Origin: Flavobacterium sp. N3904 | GTDB taxonomy: Bacteria > Bacteroidota > Bacteroidia > Flavobacteriales > Flavobacteriaceae | Length of the DNA stretch: 64,000 nt | Direction of reading: 5' to 3' | NCBI RefSeq assembly: GCF_025947305.1 | Contig: NZ_CP110009.1 | Span: 992,001-1,056,000 of the forward strand | Shown: positions 8,667 to 17,500 of the stretch, piece by piece | Numbering within the stretch: position 1 is the first letter of the stretch | Layout of the letters: every line of letters starts with the position of its first letter | Notes under the pieces: generated by a model | Seen by the model: the letters and a program-made list of their open reading frames with translations, nothing else | Told to the model about the DNA's origin: nothing | The model's database searches: none | Made by a program: the position numbers and the translations under genes

Positions 8667-9818
8667 TTATTGTTGAGCTTTACCTGGAATCCACTCAGTA
8701 ATCTTTGGAGTTATAACGCTTCCACTTTTCAATAAGGATGTACCCCCCAATGCAATTTTATCCTCTGCTGTTAATCCATCCGTAACAATATATCCATCTT
8801 TGTAAGAAGGTCCGATTTGTATAATTTTCATCTGCACTTTATTGTCTTTATCCAAAACATAAACCTGGCTGATCCCCTGCATTTCTATAACGGCTCTTTG
8901 TGGAATTATTAATGCATTTTTACGAATATCCGTTACCAAAAGAATTTTTACATATTGACCAGGACGAATCAATCTGTCAGGATTAGGAAATGAAGCTTCA
9001 AATGTTACAGCACCTGTGGTTGGATCAATTTGTCTGTCTGCAAAACTTATTTTTCCTGCTTGTGGGTAAACAGATCCATCTGACAACAACAATGAGACTA
9101 ATTCTCCAGACCCTTTTAAACTAGAATTATCCTTTTTTATTTCTCTAAAAATTCGAAGAAATTCTTGCTCACTCATAGTAAAACGCACCCTTACATTTCC
9201 TATATCGGATATGGTATTCAGTACTGTTGATGATCCAGGCTGCACATAATCACCAACTCTTACTTTTGAAATGCCAATTAATCCAGAAATCGGAGCGATA
9301 ATTCTGCAATATCCCAATTCTATTTTTGCGTTTTCAAGAGTTGCCTTAGAAGCTTCTATTCTTGCAATTGAAGCATTATAAGTTGACTTTGCGGCTATTA
9401 ATTCACGTTGACTTACAGCGTTAATTTTAGCCAAAGGTTCAATCATTTCAAAATCAGATTTTGATTTTGCCAAACGTGCTTGTGACTCTGCCAAATCCCC
9501 TTTTGCGATATTAACTTTTTCTTGATAGGGTAGCGGATCTATAGTATAAAGCAGCTGTCCCTTCGTTACTGCATTTCCCTCTTTAAAATTGAGACTTTCT
9601 ATCAAACCATCAACTCTGGGATTAATTTGAATATCGGATTGACCAAAAGATTGTCCAGTATATTCAGACTCAAGCTTCACATCTTCTTGCAAAACCTCAG
9701 CTACTGAAATTTCAAGTGTTTTGATTTCAGGTGCTGATTCCTTTTTACAAGAGAACCAAACAGTTGACAATATAAATAAAACAATAAGGGTTATAAATTT
9801 TCTTAGCGTATTCATCAA
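8667..9818 (-). CDS. Periplasmic adaptor (membrane fusion) lipoprotein of the RND pump, AcrA/MexA-like
   Basis: The 383-residue protein has a signal peptide with lipobox WFSC, followed by the barrel and lipoyl half-motifs around DGLIESLNFKEGNAVTKGQLLYTIDP and YCRIIAPISGLIGISKVRVGDYV. A helical hairpin lies between them (about residues 100-165). It bridges pump and outer membrane duct. It is the first gene of the operon; 35 bases separate it from the RND gene. Start MM at 9818/9815 is ambiguous by one residue. Confidence 0.92.
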   Translation of the reverse strand: MMNTLRKFITLIVLFILSTVWFSCKKESAPEIKTLEISVAEVLQEDVKLESEYTGQSFGQSDIQINPRVDGLIESLNFKEGNAVTKGQLLYTIDPLPYQEKVNIAKGDLAESQARLAKSKSDFEMIEPLAKINAVSQRELIAAKSTYNASIARIEASKATLENAKIELGYCRIIAPISGLIGISKVRVGDYVQPGSSTVLNTISDIGNVRVRFTMSEQEFLRIFREIKKDNSSLKGSGELVSLLLSDGSVYPQAGKISFADRQIDPTTGAVTFEASFPNPDRLIRPGQYVKILLVTDIRKNALIIPQRAVIEMQGISQVYVLDKDNKVQMKIIQIGPSYKDGYIVTDGLTAEDKIALGGTSLLKSGSVITPKITEWIPGKAQQ

Positions 9819-10064
9819 TTTTGATTTAATAGTTAATACGCTAATTTAATATTTTTTACATTATTATTATAATTAAAAGTTAAAAAATATCTTTATATTC
9901 GTTATACAAATGTTAATATTCTAAATACCTTTAGAGTTCATTGTTTTTTGGGCTCAAATTCATCTTTCTATCGCTTAATAACATATAAATTTAAAATTTG
10001 AAGTAAATTTCTTCTTTTAAATTTTGAATCACAGTAATCATTTAGTAATTAAAAAGTAATAATT
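9819..10064 (-). other. Divergent intergenic region between the efflux operon and PPK2 gene
   Basis: These 246 bases must hold two divergent promoters. They are very AT-rich. I found no exact TAnnTTTG; the closest are TAAAATTTG-like strings near 9993 and 10020 on the plus strand, each one base too long. There is no regulator gene adjoining the efflux operon, and no clear operator was seen. Confidence 0.4.
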
Positions 10065-11036
10065 ATGTCAAAAAACAATAATAAAGACGCAAATAATTTT
10101 GAAGAAAAAGCACGTGACTTGAGTAATGTGAGCAAAAAAGAGCTTGTTAAAAGAGCCAAGAATTTCTCAAAACAATATTGTGTTGGTAAAAACGAAGATT
10201 TTCGACTTAAGGACTATGAAACAAAAGCCAGTTTTAATTTAGGCCCAGAAGGAAAACCGTTAGTCAATGAAACACTGCAAATAGGTGTTGATGCGCTGGC
10301 TGCCCTGCAAGACATATTGTATGCACAAGACAAATGGTCACTTTTGATCATTTTTCAGGCAATGGATGCTGCAGGAAAAGATGGTGCCATCAAACATGTA
10401 ATGTCTGGTGTAAATCCACAAGGTTGTCAAGTCTCTTCATTTAAAGCTCCAAGCCCCGAAGATTTAGATCATGATTATCTGTGGCGTTGTCAAAAACATT
10501 TGCCAGAACGAGGACGCATTGGAATTTTCAATCGTTCCTACTACGAAGAAGTTTTGGTAGTACGGGTTCATGAAGCTATTTTAAAAGGACAAAAACTTCC
10601 GGAGAAATTGATTACCAAAGATATTTGGGAAGACCGTTTTCAGGATATCCGAAATTTTGAAAAATATTTAAATAGAAATGGAACAATTGTCATAAAGTTT
10701 TTTCTAAACGTTTCCAAAGACGAACAAAAAAAACGTTTTATCGAAAGGGTAGACGATCCAGACAAAAACTGGAAATTTAGCGCCGCCGATGCCAAAGAAC
10801 GTGGTTATTGGAATGATTACATGCACGCTTACGAAGAGTTAATCAAAAACACCTCAACCGAAAAATCACCTTGGTATGTCATTCCTGCCGACAATAAATC
10901 GTATGCCCGAATCGCCATCGCTTCAGCCATTATTACTGCTTTAGATGAAATGGACTTGGAATATCCTACTGTAAGTGCTGCCAAAATAGCCGAATTGAAT
11001 GCCGTTAAAAAAGCATTACTTGAAGAGAAAGACTAA
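10065..11036 (+). CDS. Polyphosphate kinase 2 family (polyphosphate:nucleotide phosphotransferase)
   Basis: This 323-residue cytosolic protein has Walker A FQAMDAAGKDGAIKHVM (near residue 105), the GVNPQGC segment, and the Walker B region IFNRSYYEEVLVVRVH. These are the hallmarks of PPK2. The enzymes move phosphate between polyphosphate and nucleotides, usually to recharge AMP, ADP or GDP. The length and single catalytic domain fit the short PPK2 classes; the class (I, II or III) cannot be fixed by eye. A SulP transporter gene starts 20 bases downstream and may be co-transcribed. Confidence 0.9.
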   Translation: MSKNNNKDANNFEEKARDLSNVSKKELVKRAKNFSKQYCVGKNEDFRLKDYETKASFNLGPEGKPLVNETLQIGVDALAALQDILYAQDKWSLLIIFQAMDAAGKDGAIKHVMSGVNPQGCQVSSFKAPSPEDLDHDYLWRCQKHLPERGRIGIFNRSYYEEVLVVRVHEAILKGQKLPEKLITKDIWEDRFQDIRNFEKYLNRNGTIVIKFFLNVSKDEQKKRFIERVDDPDKNWKFSAADAKERGYWNDYMHAYEELIKNTSTEKSPWYVIPADNKSYARIAIASAIITALDEMDLEYPTVSAAKIAELNAVKKALLEEKD

Positions 11037-11056
11037 TATACTTTATTCTGTTTTGA

Positions 11057-12727
11057 ATGATGATTTCAAAAATTTTTCCTATCAGTGTCTGGATTGCAGC
11101 ATACAATACCAAAACCTTAAAAAGTGACTTTATTGCCGGAATTACCTTGGCTGCCTATGGAATTCCGGTATCGCTCGCTTATGCAACTCTCGCTGGGCTT
11201 CCTCCTCAATACGGAATTTATGGTTATCTGATTGGCGGTTTATTTTATGCACTATTGGGTACAAGCAAGCAATTAGCCATTGGTCCCACATCGGCAATTT
11301 CCTTACTTATAGGAACAACCATTGCTGATATGGCCCATGGAGATGTACAGCGTTGGGCCGATATTGCCTCGCTCACTGCCTTAGTTTTTGCAGGAATGGC
11401 AATACTTGCTTATCTATTAAGGTTGAGTGGGATTATCAATTTTATCAGCGAAACCGTTTTGGTTGGTTTCAAAGCGGGTGCTGCCATAACCATTGGTTTA
11501 ACCCAGTTACCCAAACTATTTGGCATAAAAGGAGGCGGTGACAATTTTCTAGATCGCGTACTTACACTTATTCAACAACTACCAGACACCAATATCGCTG
11601 TATTTACTTTTGGCATTACCGCCATTTTCATACTAATTGTTGGCGAAAAAAAAGCGCCTGGTCGACCCATAGCTATACTTGTTGTAATACTTTCGATTTT
11701 AATTATTTCGACAACATCATTAGGCCTACAAGGGTTTAAAACAGTTGGAGTTATACCTACAGGGCTACCTGAATTTCATTTGCCTTCACTACGAATAAGT
11801 GATGTAGACGGAGTACTTCCGCTCGCAATGGCTTGTTTTCTATTATCCTATATCGAAAGCGTATCGGCGGGAAGAACATTGGCGCAAAAAAATGGATACA
11901 ACATTGACCCTCGACAAGAATTACTGGCGCTTGGTATTGCCAATGCTGCCGTGGCGTTAGGCCAAGGATATCCTGTTGCAGGAGGCTTGTCACAATCTGC
12001 TGTAAACGATACAGCTGGAGCCAAAACACCATTATCTTTAGTATTTACATCAGCAGCAATTGCCATCTGCCTGTTGTTTTTAACCGGATTTCTCCAAAAT
12101 TTGCCAACCGTAGTTTTGGCCGCTATTGTATTGGTAGCCATAAGAGGCCTTTTTGACGTAGTAGAATTAAAACACCTTTATAAGATCAACAAACAGGAAT
12201 TTTACGTTGCCATGATTGCCCTTGTAGGGGTTCTCATTTGGGGAATCTTAACAGGTGTTTTGCTGGCTGCCATCGTTACTTTGCTGTTATTAATCAAAGC
12301 AACTTCAAAACCCACTGTCGCTTTCTTGGGCAGAATTCCCGGGACCAAACGCTATACCGACATTGCCAGACATCCAGACAACGAAAATATAGAAGGCGTA
12401 TTGATTGTTCGAATCGAATCGGCGATTTTGTATTTTAATTCCGAATTTATAAAAGAACAACTATGGCTCAAAATCAATAGCGAATCTGACTCCTTAAAAA
12501 ACGTAATATTGGACCTAAATTCCTCTCCCCGAATCGATATTGCCGGAGCTCGTTTTTTGAAACAGCTTTTTATCGATTTGAAAGCCAAAAATATTTCATT
12601 AAAAATTGCCGAAGCCCGTTCCGAAGTTCGCGACACATTACGTTCAGAAAATCTGGAAGCACTTTTGGGTCACATTAGCCGTTCTGTTTCGGTAGATGAT
12701 TTAGTAGTTGAAGCGACAAAAAAATAA
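11057..12727 (+). CDS. SulP/SLC26 family anion transporter with STAS domain
   Basis: The protein has 556 residues. The start includes DFIAGITLAAYGIPVSLAYATLAGLPPQYGIYG, the SulP signature with the usual AYA and PP motifs. Around 10-14 membrane segments follow to about residue 420, and a cytosolic STAS domain fills the C-terminus (EGVLIVRIESAILYFNSEFI onward, with the LDLNSSPRIDIAG phosphosite-like region). SulP proteins carry sulfate, bicarbonate or other anions across the inner membrane. Substrate is unknown. An adjoining ATG one codon downstream gives an alternative start. Confidence 0.9.
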   Translation: MMISKIFPISVWIAAYNTKTLKSDFIAGITLAAYGIPVSLAYATLAGLPPQYGIYGYLIGGLFYALLGTSKQLAIGPTSAISLLIGTTIADMAHGDVQRWADIASLTALVFAGMAILAYLLRLSGIINFISETVLVGFKAGAAITIGLTQLPKLFGIKGGGDNFLDRVLTLIQQLPDTNIAVFTFGITAIFILIVGEKKAPGRPIAILVVILSILIISTTSLGLQGFKTVGVIPTGLPEFHLPSLRISDVDGVLPLAMACFLLSYIESVSAGRTLAQKNGYNIDPRQELLALGIANAAVALGQGYPVAGGLSQSAVNDTAGAKTPLSLVFTSAAIAICLLFLTGFLQNLPTVVLAAIVLVAIRGLFDVVELKHLYKINKQEFYVAMIALVGVLIWGILTGVLLAAIVTLLLLIKATSKPTVAFLGRIPGTKRYTDIARHPDNENIEGVLIVRIESAILYFNSEFIKEQLWLKINSESDSLKNVILDLNSSPRIDIAGARFLKQLFIDLKAKNISLKIAEARSEVRDTLRSENLEALLGHISRSVSVDDLVVEATKK

Positions 12728-12814
12728 GCAAGAGCCAGTTTCTGTAAATCTTAACCAAAATTGGTAAATCACAAAAAAACCGCAAATTAGAACCCAAAAA
12801 CTCTAAAAATTTAC

Positions 12815-12822
12815 TAAATTTG
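12815..12822 (+). promoter_or_regulatory. -7 promoter element for the trhO-trhP-ferredoxin operon
   Basis: TAAATTTG is an exact TAnnTTTG match, 68 bases before the ATG at 12890. No TTG lies at the expected spacing, so only the -7 element is supported. Its place favours the ATG at 12890 over the ATG at 12836, which would sit right at the predicted transcription start. Confidence 0.4.
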
Positions 12823-12889
12823 CGCCCGATTTCGGATGCGTTATTTCGAAATTAACCTATATTTTTCCCAACTTAAATTAGTTTATAGC

Positions 12890-14257
12890 ATGCAACTGTA
12901 CAACACTTTAAGCGCAGAGGAAAGAGCCACTATGATTGACGATGCCGGAAAGCAACGTCTCACATTGTCTTTTTATGCCTACGCGCAAATTCAAAATCCA
13001 ACACAATTTCGTAACGAATTATTTCTAGCTTGGAACCCTCTTGAGGTTCTGGGAAGAATTTATGTTGCCCACGAAGGTATCAATGCCCAACTTTCGCTTC
13101 CGGCAGATCATTTCTACGAATTCAAAAATACTATTGAACAATACGATTTTATGAAAGGAATCCGTTTGAACATTGCTGTAGAGCATGACGACCATTCCTT
13201 TTTGAAACTCACCGTAAAAGTCCGCGACAAAATCGTAGCCGATGGATTGGTTGACGAAACTTTTGACGTAACCAATATCGGAATTCACCTAAAAGCACAG
13301 GAATTCAACGATTTACTCGAAGATCCAAATACGATTGTGGTTGATATGCGCAACCATTACGAGTCCGAAATTGGTCATTTCACCAAAGCTATCAGACCCG
13401 ATGTGGATACTTTTAGAGAATCATTACCAATCATCGAAGAGCAATTGGCCGAGCACAAACAAGACAAAAAACTATTGATGTATTGCACTGGTGGTATTCG
13501 TTGCGAAAAAGCCAGCGCTTACTTCAAACACAAAGGTTTCGAAAATGTCTATCAACTCGAAGGCGGTATTATCGAATACACCCGCCAAGTAAAAGCTGAA
13601 GGTCTTGAAAGCAAATTCATTGGTAAAAACTTTGTATTTGACCACCGCTTGGGCGAAAGAATTACAGACGACATCGTTTCGCAATGCCATCAATGTGGCG
13701 CACCTTGTGATGTACATACCAATTGTGCCAATGAAGGTTGTCATTTACTTTTCATCCAATGTGAATCCTGTAAAGAAAAAATGTATGGCTGTTGCTCCAC
13801 CGAATGTGTAACGGTAATCCATCTTCCGGAAGAAGAACAAAAAGCCATTCGTAGAGGCATTAAAAACGGAAATAAAATCTTTAAAAAAGGAAAATCTGAG
13901 GTCTTGACGTTCAAGAACAATCAAGATCCTTTGGCAAATGTTCCTAATCTTAGCGATTTAGTGAAATCAAAAACTGTAGCTAAAAGAGAGCCCAAAATAA
14001 AAAAACAATACGTTGGAAAAGGAACCCACTTTTTTCCAAAACCAAGTATTGCCCAATTTTTGATTGAAGAAAATGAAATCAACGTTGGGGACAAAATCTT
14101 AATCAAAGGTTCAACAACCGGAGAGCAACAATTGATTATTGAAGAAATGTTTGTCAATGAAATTGCTTCCGCAAAAGCGATTGCTGGCGAGACTTGTACT
14201 TTTAAAGTGCCGTTTCGTATTCGCTTATCTGATAAATTATATAAAATTTTAGACTAA
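12890..14257 (+). CDS. trhO: tRNA uridine-34 hydroxylase (O2-dependent, rhodanese family) fused to a U32-type C-terminal domain
   Basis: TrhO (YceA) hydroxylates U34 of certain tRNAs to 5-hydroxyuridine using O2. The N-terminal part (residues 1-120) has the acylphosphatase-like module with VAHEGINAQLS; a rhodanese domain follows with VVDMRNHYESEIGHF and the active loop CTGGIRCEKAS (Cys near 199). Residues about 265-307 form the usual Cys-rich zinc-like segment (QCHQCGAPC to GCCSTEC). Unlike the roughly 350-residue E. coli enzyme, this one is 455 residues, because residues about 371-455 form an extra domain nearly the same as the end of the neighbouring TrhP. The ATG at 12890 gives the normal QLYNTLS start; an upstream ATG at 12836 adds 18 unlikely residues. 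Confidence 0.92.
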   Translation: MQLYNTLSAEERATMIDDAGKQRLTLSFYAYAQIQNPTQFRNELFLAWNPLEVLGRIYVAHEGINAQLSLPADHFYEFKNTIEQYDFMKGIRLNIAVEHDDHSFLKLTVKVRDKIVADGLVDETFDVTNIGIHLKAQEFNDLLEDPNTIVVDMRNHYESEIGHFTKAIRPDVDTFRESLPIIEEQLAEHKQDKKLLMYCTGGIRCEKASAYFKHKGFENVYQLEGGIIEYTRQVKAEGLESKFIGKNFVFDHRLGERITDDIVSQCHQCGAPCDVHTNCANEGCHLLFIQCESCKEKMYGCCSTECVTVIHLPEEEQKAIRRGIKNGNKIFKKGKSEVLTFKNNQDPLANVPNLSDLVKSKTVAKREPKIKKQYVGKGTHFFPKPSIAQFLIEENEINVGDKILIKGSTTGEQQLIIEEMFVNEIASAKAIAGETCTFKVPFRIRLSDKLYKILD

Positions 14258-14263
14258 TTTATC

Positions 14264-15505
14264 ATGACAACAAACAACAAAATAGAATTAATGGCTCCCG
14301 CAGGAAACTTCGAGTCGTTACAAGCAGGATTAGACAACGGAGCCGATTCCGTTTACTTTGGTGTAGAACAATTGAATATGCGAGCCCGAGCAACGGTCAA
14401 TTTCACGATGGATGATTTACCGGAAATCGCTCGTCGTTGCGAAGCCAAAAACGTTCGAAGTTATTTGACATTAAACACCATCATTTACGATCACGATTTA
14501 TCGGTAGTGAAAACTTTATTGGCGAAAGCCAAAGAAGCTAACATAACAGCCGTAATTGCTTCCGATCAAGCTGTAATTGCGATGGCAAGAGGAATCGGCA
14601 TGGAAGTTCATATTTCGACCCAATTGAACGTTACGAATATCGAAACCATCAGATTCTACAGCTTATTTGCCGACACGATGGTATTGAGTAGAGAGTTGAG
14701 TTTACGCCAAGTAAAAAGCATAACCTCCCAAATAGAAAAAGAACAAATCAAAGGGCCCAACGGCAACTTGGTAGAAATCGAAATCTTTGGTCACGGTGCT
14801 TTGTGTATGGCAGTTTCGGGAAAATGCTATTTGAGTCTGCATTCGAACAACTCCTCTGCAAACCGTGGTGCCTGCAAACAAAACTGCCGTAAAAAATACA
14901 CCGTTATCGATCAGGAAACCGGTTTTGAAATTGAAGTAGATAATGAATATCTAATGTCGCCAAAAGATTTATGCACATTGGATTTTCTGGACCAAGTAAT
15001 TGATTCCGGTATTCAAGTCTTGAAAATTGAAGGTCGTGGCCGTGCACCTGAATATGTGGCAACAGTAATCAAAACCTATCGTGAAGCAATTGACTCTTAT
15101 TACGAAGGCACTTTCTCTAAAGAAAAAGTAACCGTTTGGATGGAAGCCCTTAATACAGTTTACAATCGTGGTTTTTGGGCAGGGTATTATCTCGGACAGG
15201 AATTAGGGGAATGGAGCGATGTTTCGGGATCGGTAGCTACGCAAAAGAAAGTATATGTGGGCAAAGGAACCCATTTTTTTCCAAAAGCCGAAATCGGTCA
15301 ATTCAAGATCGAAGCTTACGATATCAAAGTGGGTGACAAAATATTGGTGACAGGACCAAGTACCGGAGCCCAGGAAATGATTATCAAAGAAATGTACGTA
15401 AATGATGTAACGGCAGACAAAGCTACGAAAGGCGACGATTGCACTTTAAAACTGCCTTTCAGAATTCGAATGTCCGACAAATTATACAAAATAGTTGAAG
15501 CCTAA
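14264..15505 (+). CDS. trhP: Peptidase U32 family tRNA hydroxylation protein (TrhP/YegQ-like)
   Basis: The 413-residue protein begins with IELMAPAGNFESLQAGLDNGADSVYFG, the U32 signature, and has the cysteine cluster GHGALCMAVSGKCYLS with NRGACKQNC that is thought to hold an Fe-S cluster. In E. coli TrhP makes 5-hydroxyuridine at tRNA position 34 using prephenate as the oxygen source, independently of TrhO. Residues about 328-413 form the U32 C-terminal domain, starting YVGKGTHFFPKAE. Six bases separate it from trhO, and its stop overlaps the ferredoxin start (TAATG at 15503-15507). Other U32 proteins (RlhA, UbiU) are alternatives, but the neighbourhood favours TrhP. Confidence 0.88.
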   Translation: MTTNNKIELMAPAGNFESLQAGLDNGADSVYFGVEQLNMRARATVNFTMDDLPEIARRCEAKNVRSYLTLNTIIYDHDLSVVKTLLAKAKEANITAVIASDQAVIAMARGIGMEVHISTQLNVTNIETIRFYSLFADTMVLSRELSLRQVKSITSQIEKEQIKGPNGNLVEIEIFGHGALCMAVSGKCYLSLHSNNSSANRGACKQNCRKKYTVIDQETGFEIEVDNEYLMSPKDLCTLDFLDQVIDSGIQVLKIEGRGRAPEYVATVIKTYREAIDSYYEGTFSKEKVTVWMEALNTVYNRGFWAGYYLGQELGEWSDVSGSVATQKKVYVGKGTHFFPKAEIGQFKIEAYDIKVGDKILVTGPSTGAQEMIIKEMYVNDVTADKATKGDDCTLKLPFRIRMSDKLYKIVEA

Positions 15506-15735
15506 TGGTTATCGTAACGTTGCAAAGAGACAAATGTATTGGCTGCAATTATTGTGTGGAGATGGCACCCATTCAATTTCAAATGTCCAAAAAAGACGGA
15601 AAATCGGTGTTGATCAAAAGTGTAAACGCCAAAGGTTTTTACACGTTGAAATCGCCCGATCATACGATTGTTGAAAGTTGCGAACTCGCTGCCAAAGCCT
15701 GTCCCGTGAAAATTATTTCGGTCAAGGAAACCTAA
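15505..15735 (+). CDS. Small single-cluster [4Fe-4S] ferredoxin
   Basis: The 76-residue protein has CIGCNYC near the start (Cys 11, 14, 17) and a distal Cys-Pro (Cys 66 in KACP), the four ligands of a monocluster 4Fe-4S ferredoxin of the Thermotoga/Desulfovibrio kind; Cys 59 is extra. Its ATG overlaps the trhP stop codon, so translation is coupled. This suggests it feeds electrons or supports the cluster of TrhP in tRNA hydroxylation. That partnership is inferred from gene order. Confidence 0.85.
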   Translation: MVIVTLQRDKCIGCNYCVEMAPIQFQMSKKDGKSVLIKSVNAKGFYTLKSPDHTIVESCELAAKACPVKIISVKET

Positions 15736-15761
15736 GTAATTTAAATAATTTCATAAAGTTG

Positions 15762-15769
15762 TATCTTTG
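15762..15769 (+). promoter_or_regulatory. -7 promoter element for the 15806 gene
   Basis: TATCTTTG matches TAnnTTTG exactly, 36 bases before the ATG at 15806. A longer in-frame reading from a TTG at 15767 would start inside this element, so the ATG at 15806 is taken as the real start. Confidence 0.5.
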
Positions 15770-15805
15770 ATAGAAGTAAACTGTACTAATTCAATTAGAG
15801 ATATA

Positions 15806-17317
15806 ATGAAAAGCAGTTTTAATATTACAAAAACAATACATTCAGGCGCAACTTATTTGTTGTGCTTGTTGACCTTTAGTTCTTTTTCTCAATCTACAGA
15901 AAAACAAACCATTCGCATTGAAAAAATGGAGTATGCCTACAACCCCTCCATTGTAGAATCAAACGGTGGATTCAATTCGTTTTCTAATTCTCGGGTTATT
16001 TTACCAATCAATGCTGAGATAGCTGAGAAAATGAAACAAAGTGTTTTAAGAGCCCTTGATAAACGATGGAATGCAGTTGTTTTGAACCCTCAATGGGATT
16101 TTAAAGAAATATCACCCTACAATAAGCCTCCAAAATTTAAAACCAATTTAAAAAAAGAAGCACCTGGTAGTTGGCATTTGTTTCTACAGGTAATTGATAA
16201 TGGTCCTTACCCAATAACCGGTAAGAGCAGTTCTCCTTTTAACCCATACCCCGCCTTTGAAAGCTTGGATTATGCTCCCTATTATTTACAATTCAAAGTA
16301 TCTCTTATTGATGGAAACAACGAATCAGTACTATTTTCGAATGAGATGACGGTCGAAATGCAACGATCTACTGTTCCCGCAGGGCAAATTTTACTTCGCA
16401 AACTTCCTGCACTTACCGATTCTTATCTTCAGGCTTTTGATACAGCCATTCAAACATTATTTGCTGCTTCTCCCCAAAGTGAGTTAAAATTGAATGTAAC
16501 TCCTGTCTGTTTGTTTTTGGATACCGATAAAACATTGGCGAATGCCAAAAAATTAAATTTCGTCACAAAAGACGATTCCATTATTGAGCTTATTCAACTC
16601 AAACAAAAATGGATTATTCAAAATAGCAAAACCCGAAAAACGAAAAGAAAAAATAATTTTGGTTATAATTTATTCAACTCCACACTAACCACTTTAACAG
16701 GTTTGAGTACTGATAAAATAAGAGCAATGGGATATGTGACAAAATTTGGTTTTATAGATACCAATGATAATGCTCATTATTTTTGTGAAGTTCATTTTAT
16801 TGAAGAGACTCGAGAAGAGAAAGAACGTGAAGTAACAAGGGATGCCAATGGAACTAAAGTGTACAGCAATTATCTCAATGGCAATTTAAACGTAAATCGA
16901 TCGTTGGACTCTAATAAAATGTGTTATTTGATTCGTGAAAAAGACACCATTGCACACTTTAAAATTACAATAGGAAATCGTGCAGATTCCAAAAAACACT
17001 TCTCTCAATATTGGGATGGTAAAGACGAATCTACTATAAGCCCAATGCCTGAGCTTTGGAACAATTCGGCTTCGGGACAAAACTGGTATATAAGCCCATT
17101 CACCCTTGAAGGAGAAGTAAACAATGTGCCTTTTATCATTGAAAACAGTAAAGCAGGAAACCAAATTGATATTGAAATTAGTGGTCAAGAAATTATGACA
17201 TTAAAAATATACAATAACAAACCCGTATTCGGCATTTTATATTCGAATTCTGCAGACGAAAAAGTTACAAACCTTTTGATGATGCTGTCGACAATGCCTT
17301 TCAATTCTATTTTTTGA
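15806..17317 (+). CDS. Secreted protein of unknown function
   Basis: This 503-residue protein has a signal peptide (hydrophobic run TYLLCLLTFSSFSQS, cleavage near residue 29). I do not recognise a domain. The first half has an acidic/basic mix with the motif LDKRWNAVVLNPQWDF; the middle has a run of lysines and arginines (SKTRKTKRKNN), then hydrophobic residues NLFNSTLTTLTGLS; the end (SGQEIMTLKIYNNKPVFGILY) looks like beta strands. It probably acts in the periplasm or at the outer membrane. It follows the ferredoxin gene but has its own promoter element, and a relic of the ferredoxin tail lies just after it, so it may have been inserted here. Confidence 0.7.
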   Translation: MKSSFNITKTIHSGATYLLCLLTFSSFSQSTEKQTIRIEKMEYAYNPSIVESNGGFNSFSNSRVILPINAEIAEKMKQSVLRALDKRWNAVVLNPQWDFKEISPYNKPPKFKTNLKKEAPGSWHLFLQVIDNGPYPITGKSSSPFNPYPAFESLDYAPYYLQFKVSLIDGNNESVLFSNEMTVEMQRSTVPAGQILLRKLPALTDSYLQAFDTAIQTLFAASPQSELKLNVTPVCLFLDTDKTLANAKKLNFVTKDDSIIELIQLKQKWIIQNSKTRKTKRKNNFGYNLFNSTLTTLTGLSTDKIRAMGYVTKFGFIDTNDNAHYFCEVHFIEETREEKEREVTRDANGTKVYSNYLNGNLNVNRSLDSNKMCYLIREKDTIAHFKITIGNRADSKKHFSQYWDGKDESTISPMPELWNNSASGQNWYISPFTLEGEVNNVPFIIENSKAGNQIDIEISGQEIMTLKIYNNKPVFGILYSNSADEKVTNLLMMLSTMPFNSIF

Positions 17318-17395
17318 AACAACAATTTTTTACTTTTCAATACTATAATCAGCAATATTAGAATCGAAAAAGATTATTTGAGCAGGCAGTATATA

Positions 17396-17440
17396 GCTAA
17401 GTCATATCCTGCAAAAATCATTTCGGTGAAGAAAACATAA
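17396..17440 (+). pseudogene. Decayed copy of the 3' end of the ferredoxin gene
   Basis: This stretch reads in frame as AKSYPAKIISVKKT and a stop. It aligns without gaps to the last 14 codons and stop of the ferredoxin at 15691-15735 (AKACPVKIISVKET). By hand count 33 of 45 bases are the same. The cluster cysteine of the Cys-Pro motif is Tyr here. Further upstream the likeness fades. It appears to be the remains of a duplication that brackets the 15806 gene. Confidence 0.6.
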
Positions 17441-17483
17441 AAAAATCCTTAATTCCGTTTAAATACAGAATTAAGGATTTTTT
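17441..17483. terminator. Bidirectional terminator
   Basis: AAAAATCCTTAATTC and GAATTAAGGATTTTTT form a 15-bp stem with a 12-base loop and runs of A and T at the ends. It lies between the convergent 15806 and DUF1254 genes and can serve both. Confidence 0.8.
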
Positions 17484-17500
17484 ATATCTAAAAACAAATA

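Noticed and set aside
12750..12775. ACCAA-AA-TTGGT inverted repeat downstream of the SulP gene as a terminator
   Set aside because: The stem is 5 bp with a 2-base loop and no T run, too weak to call.
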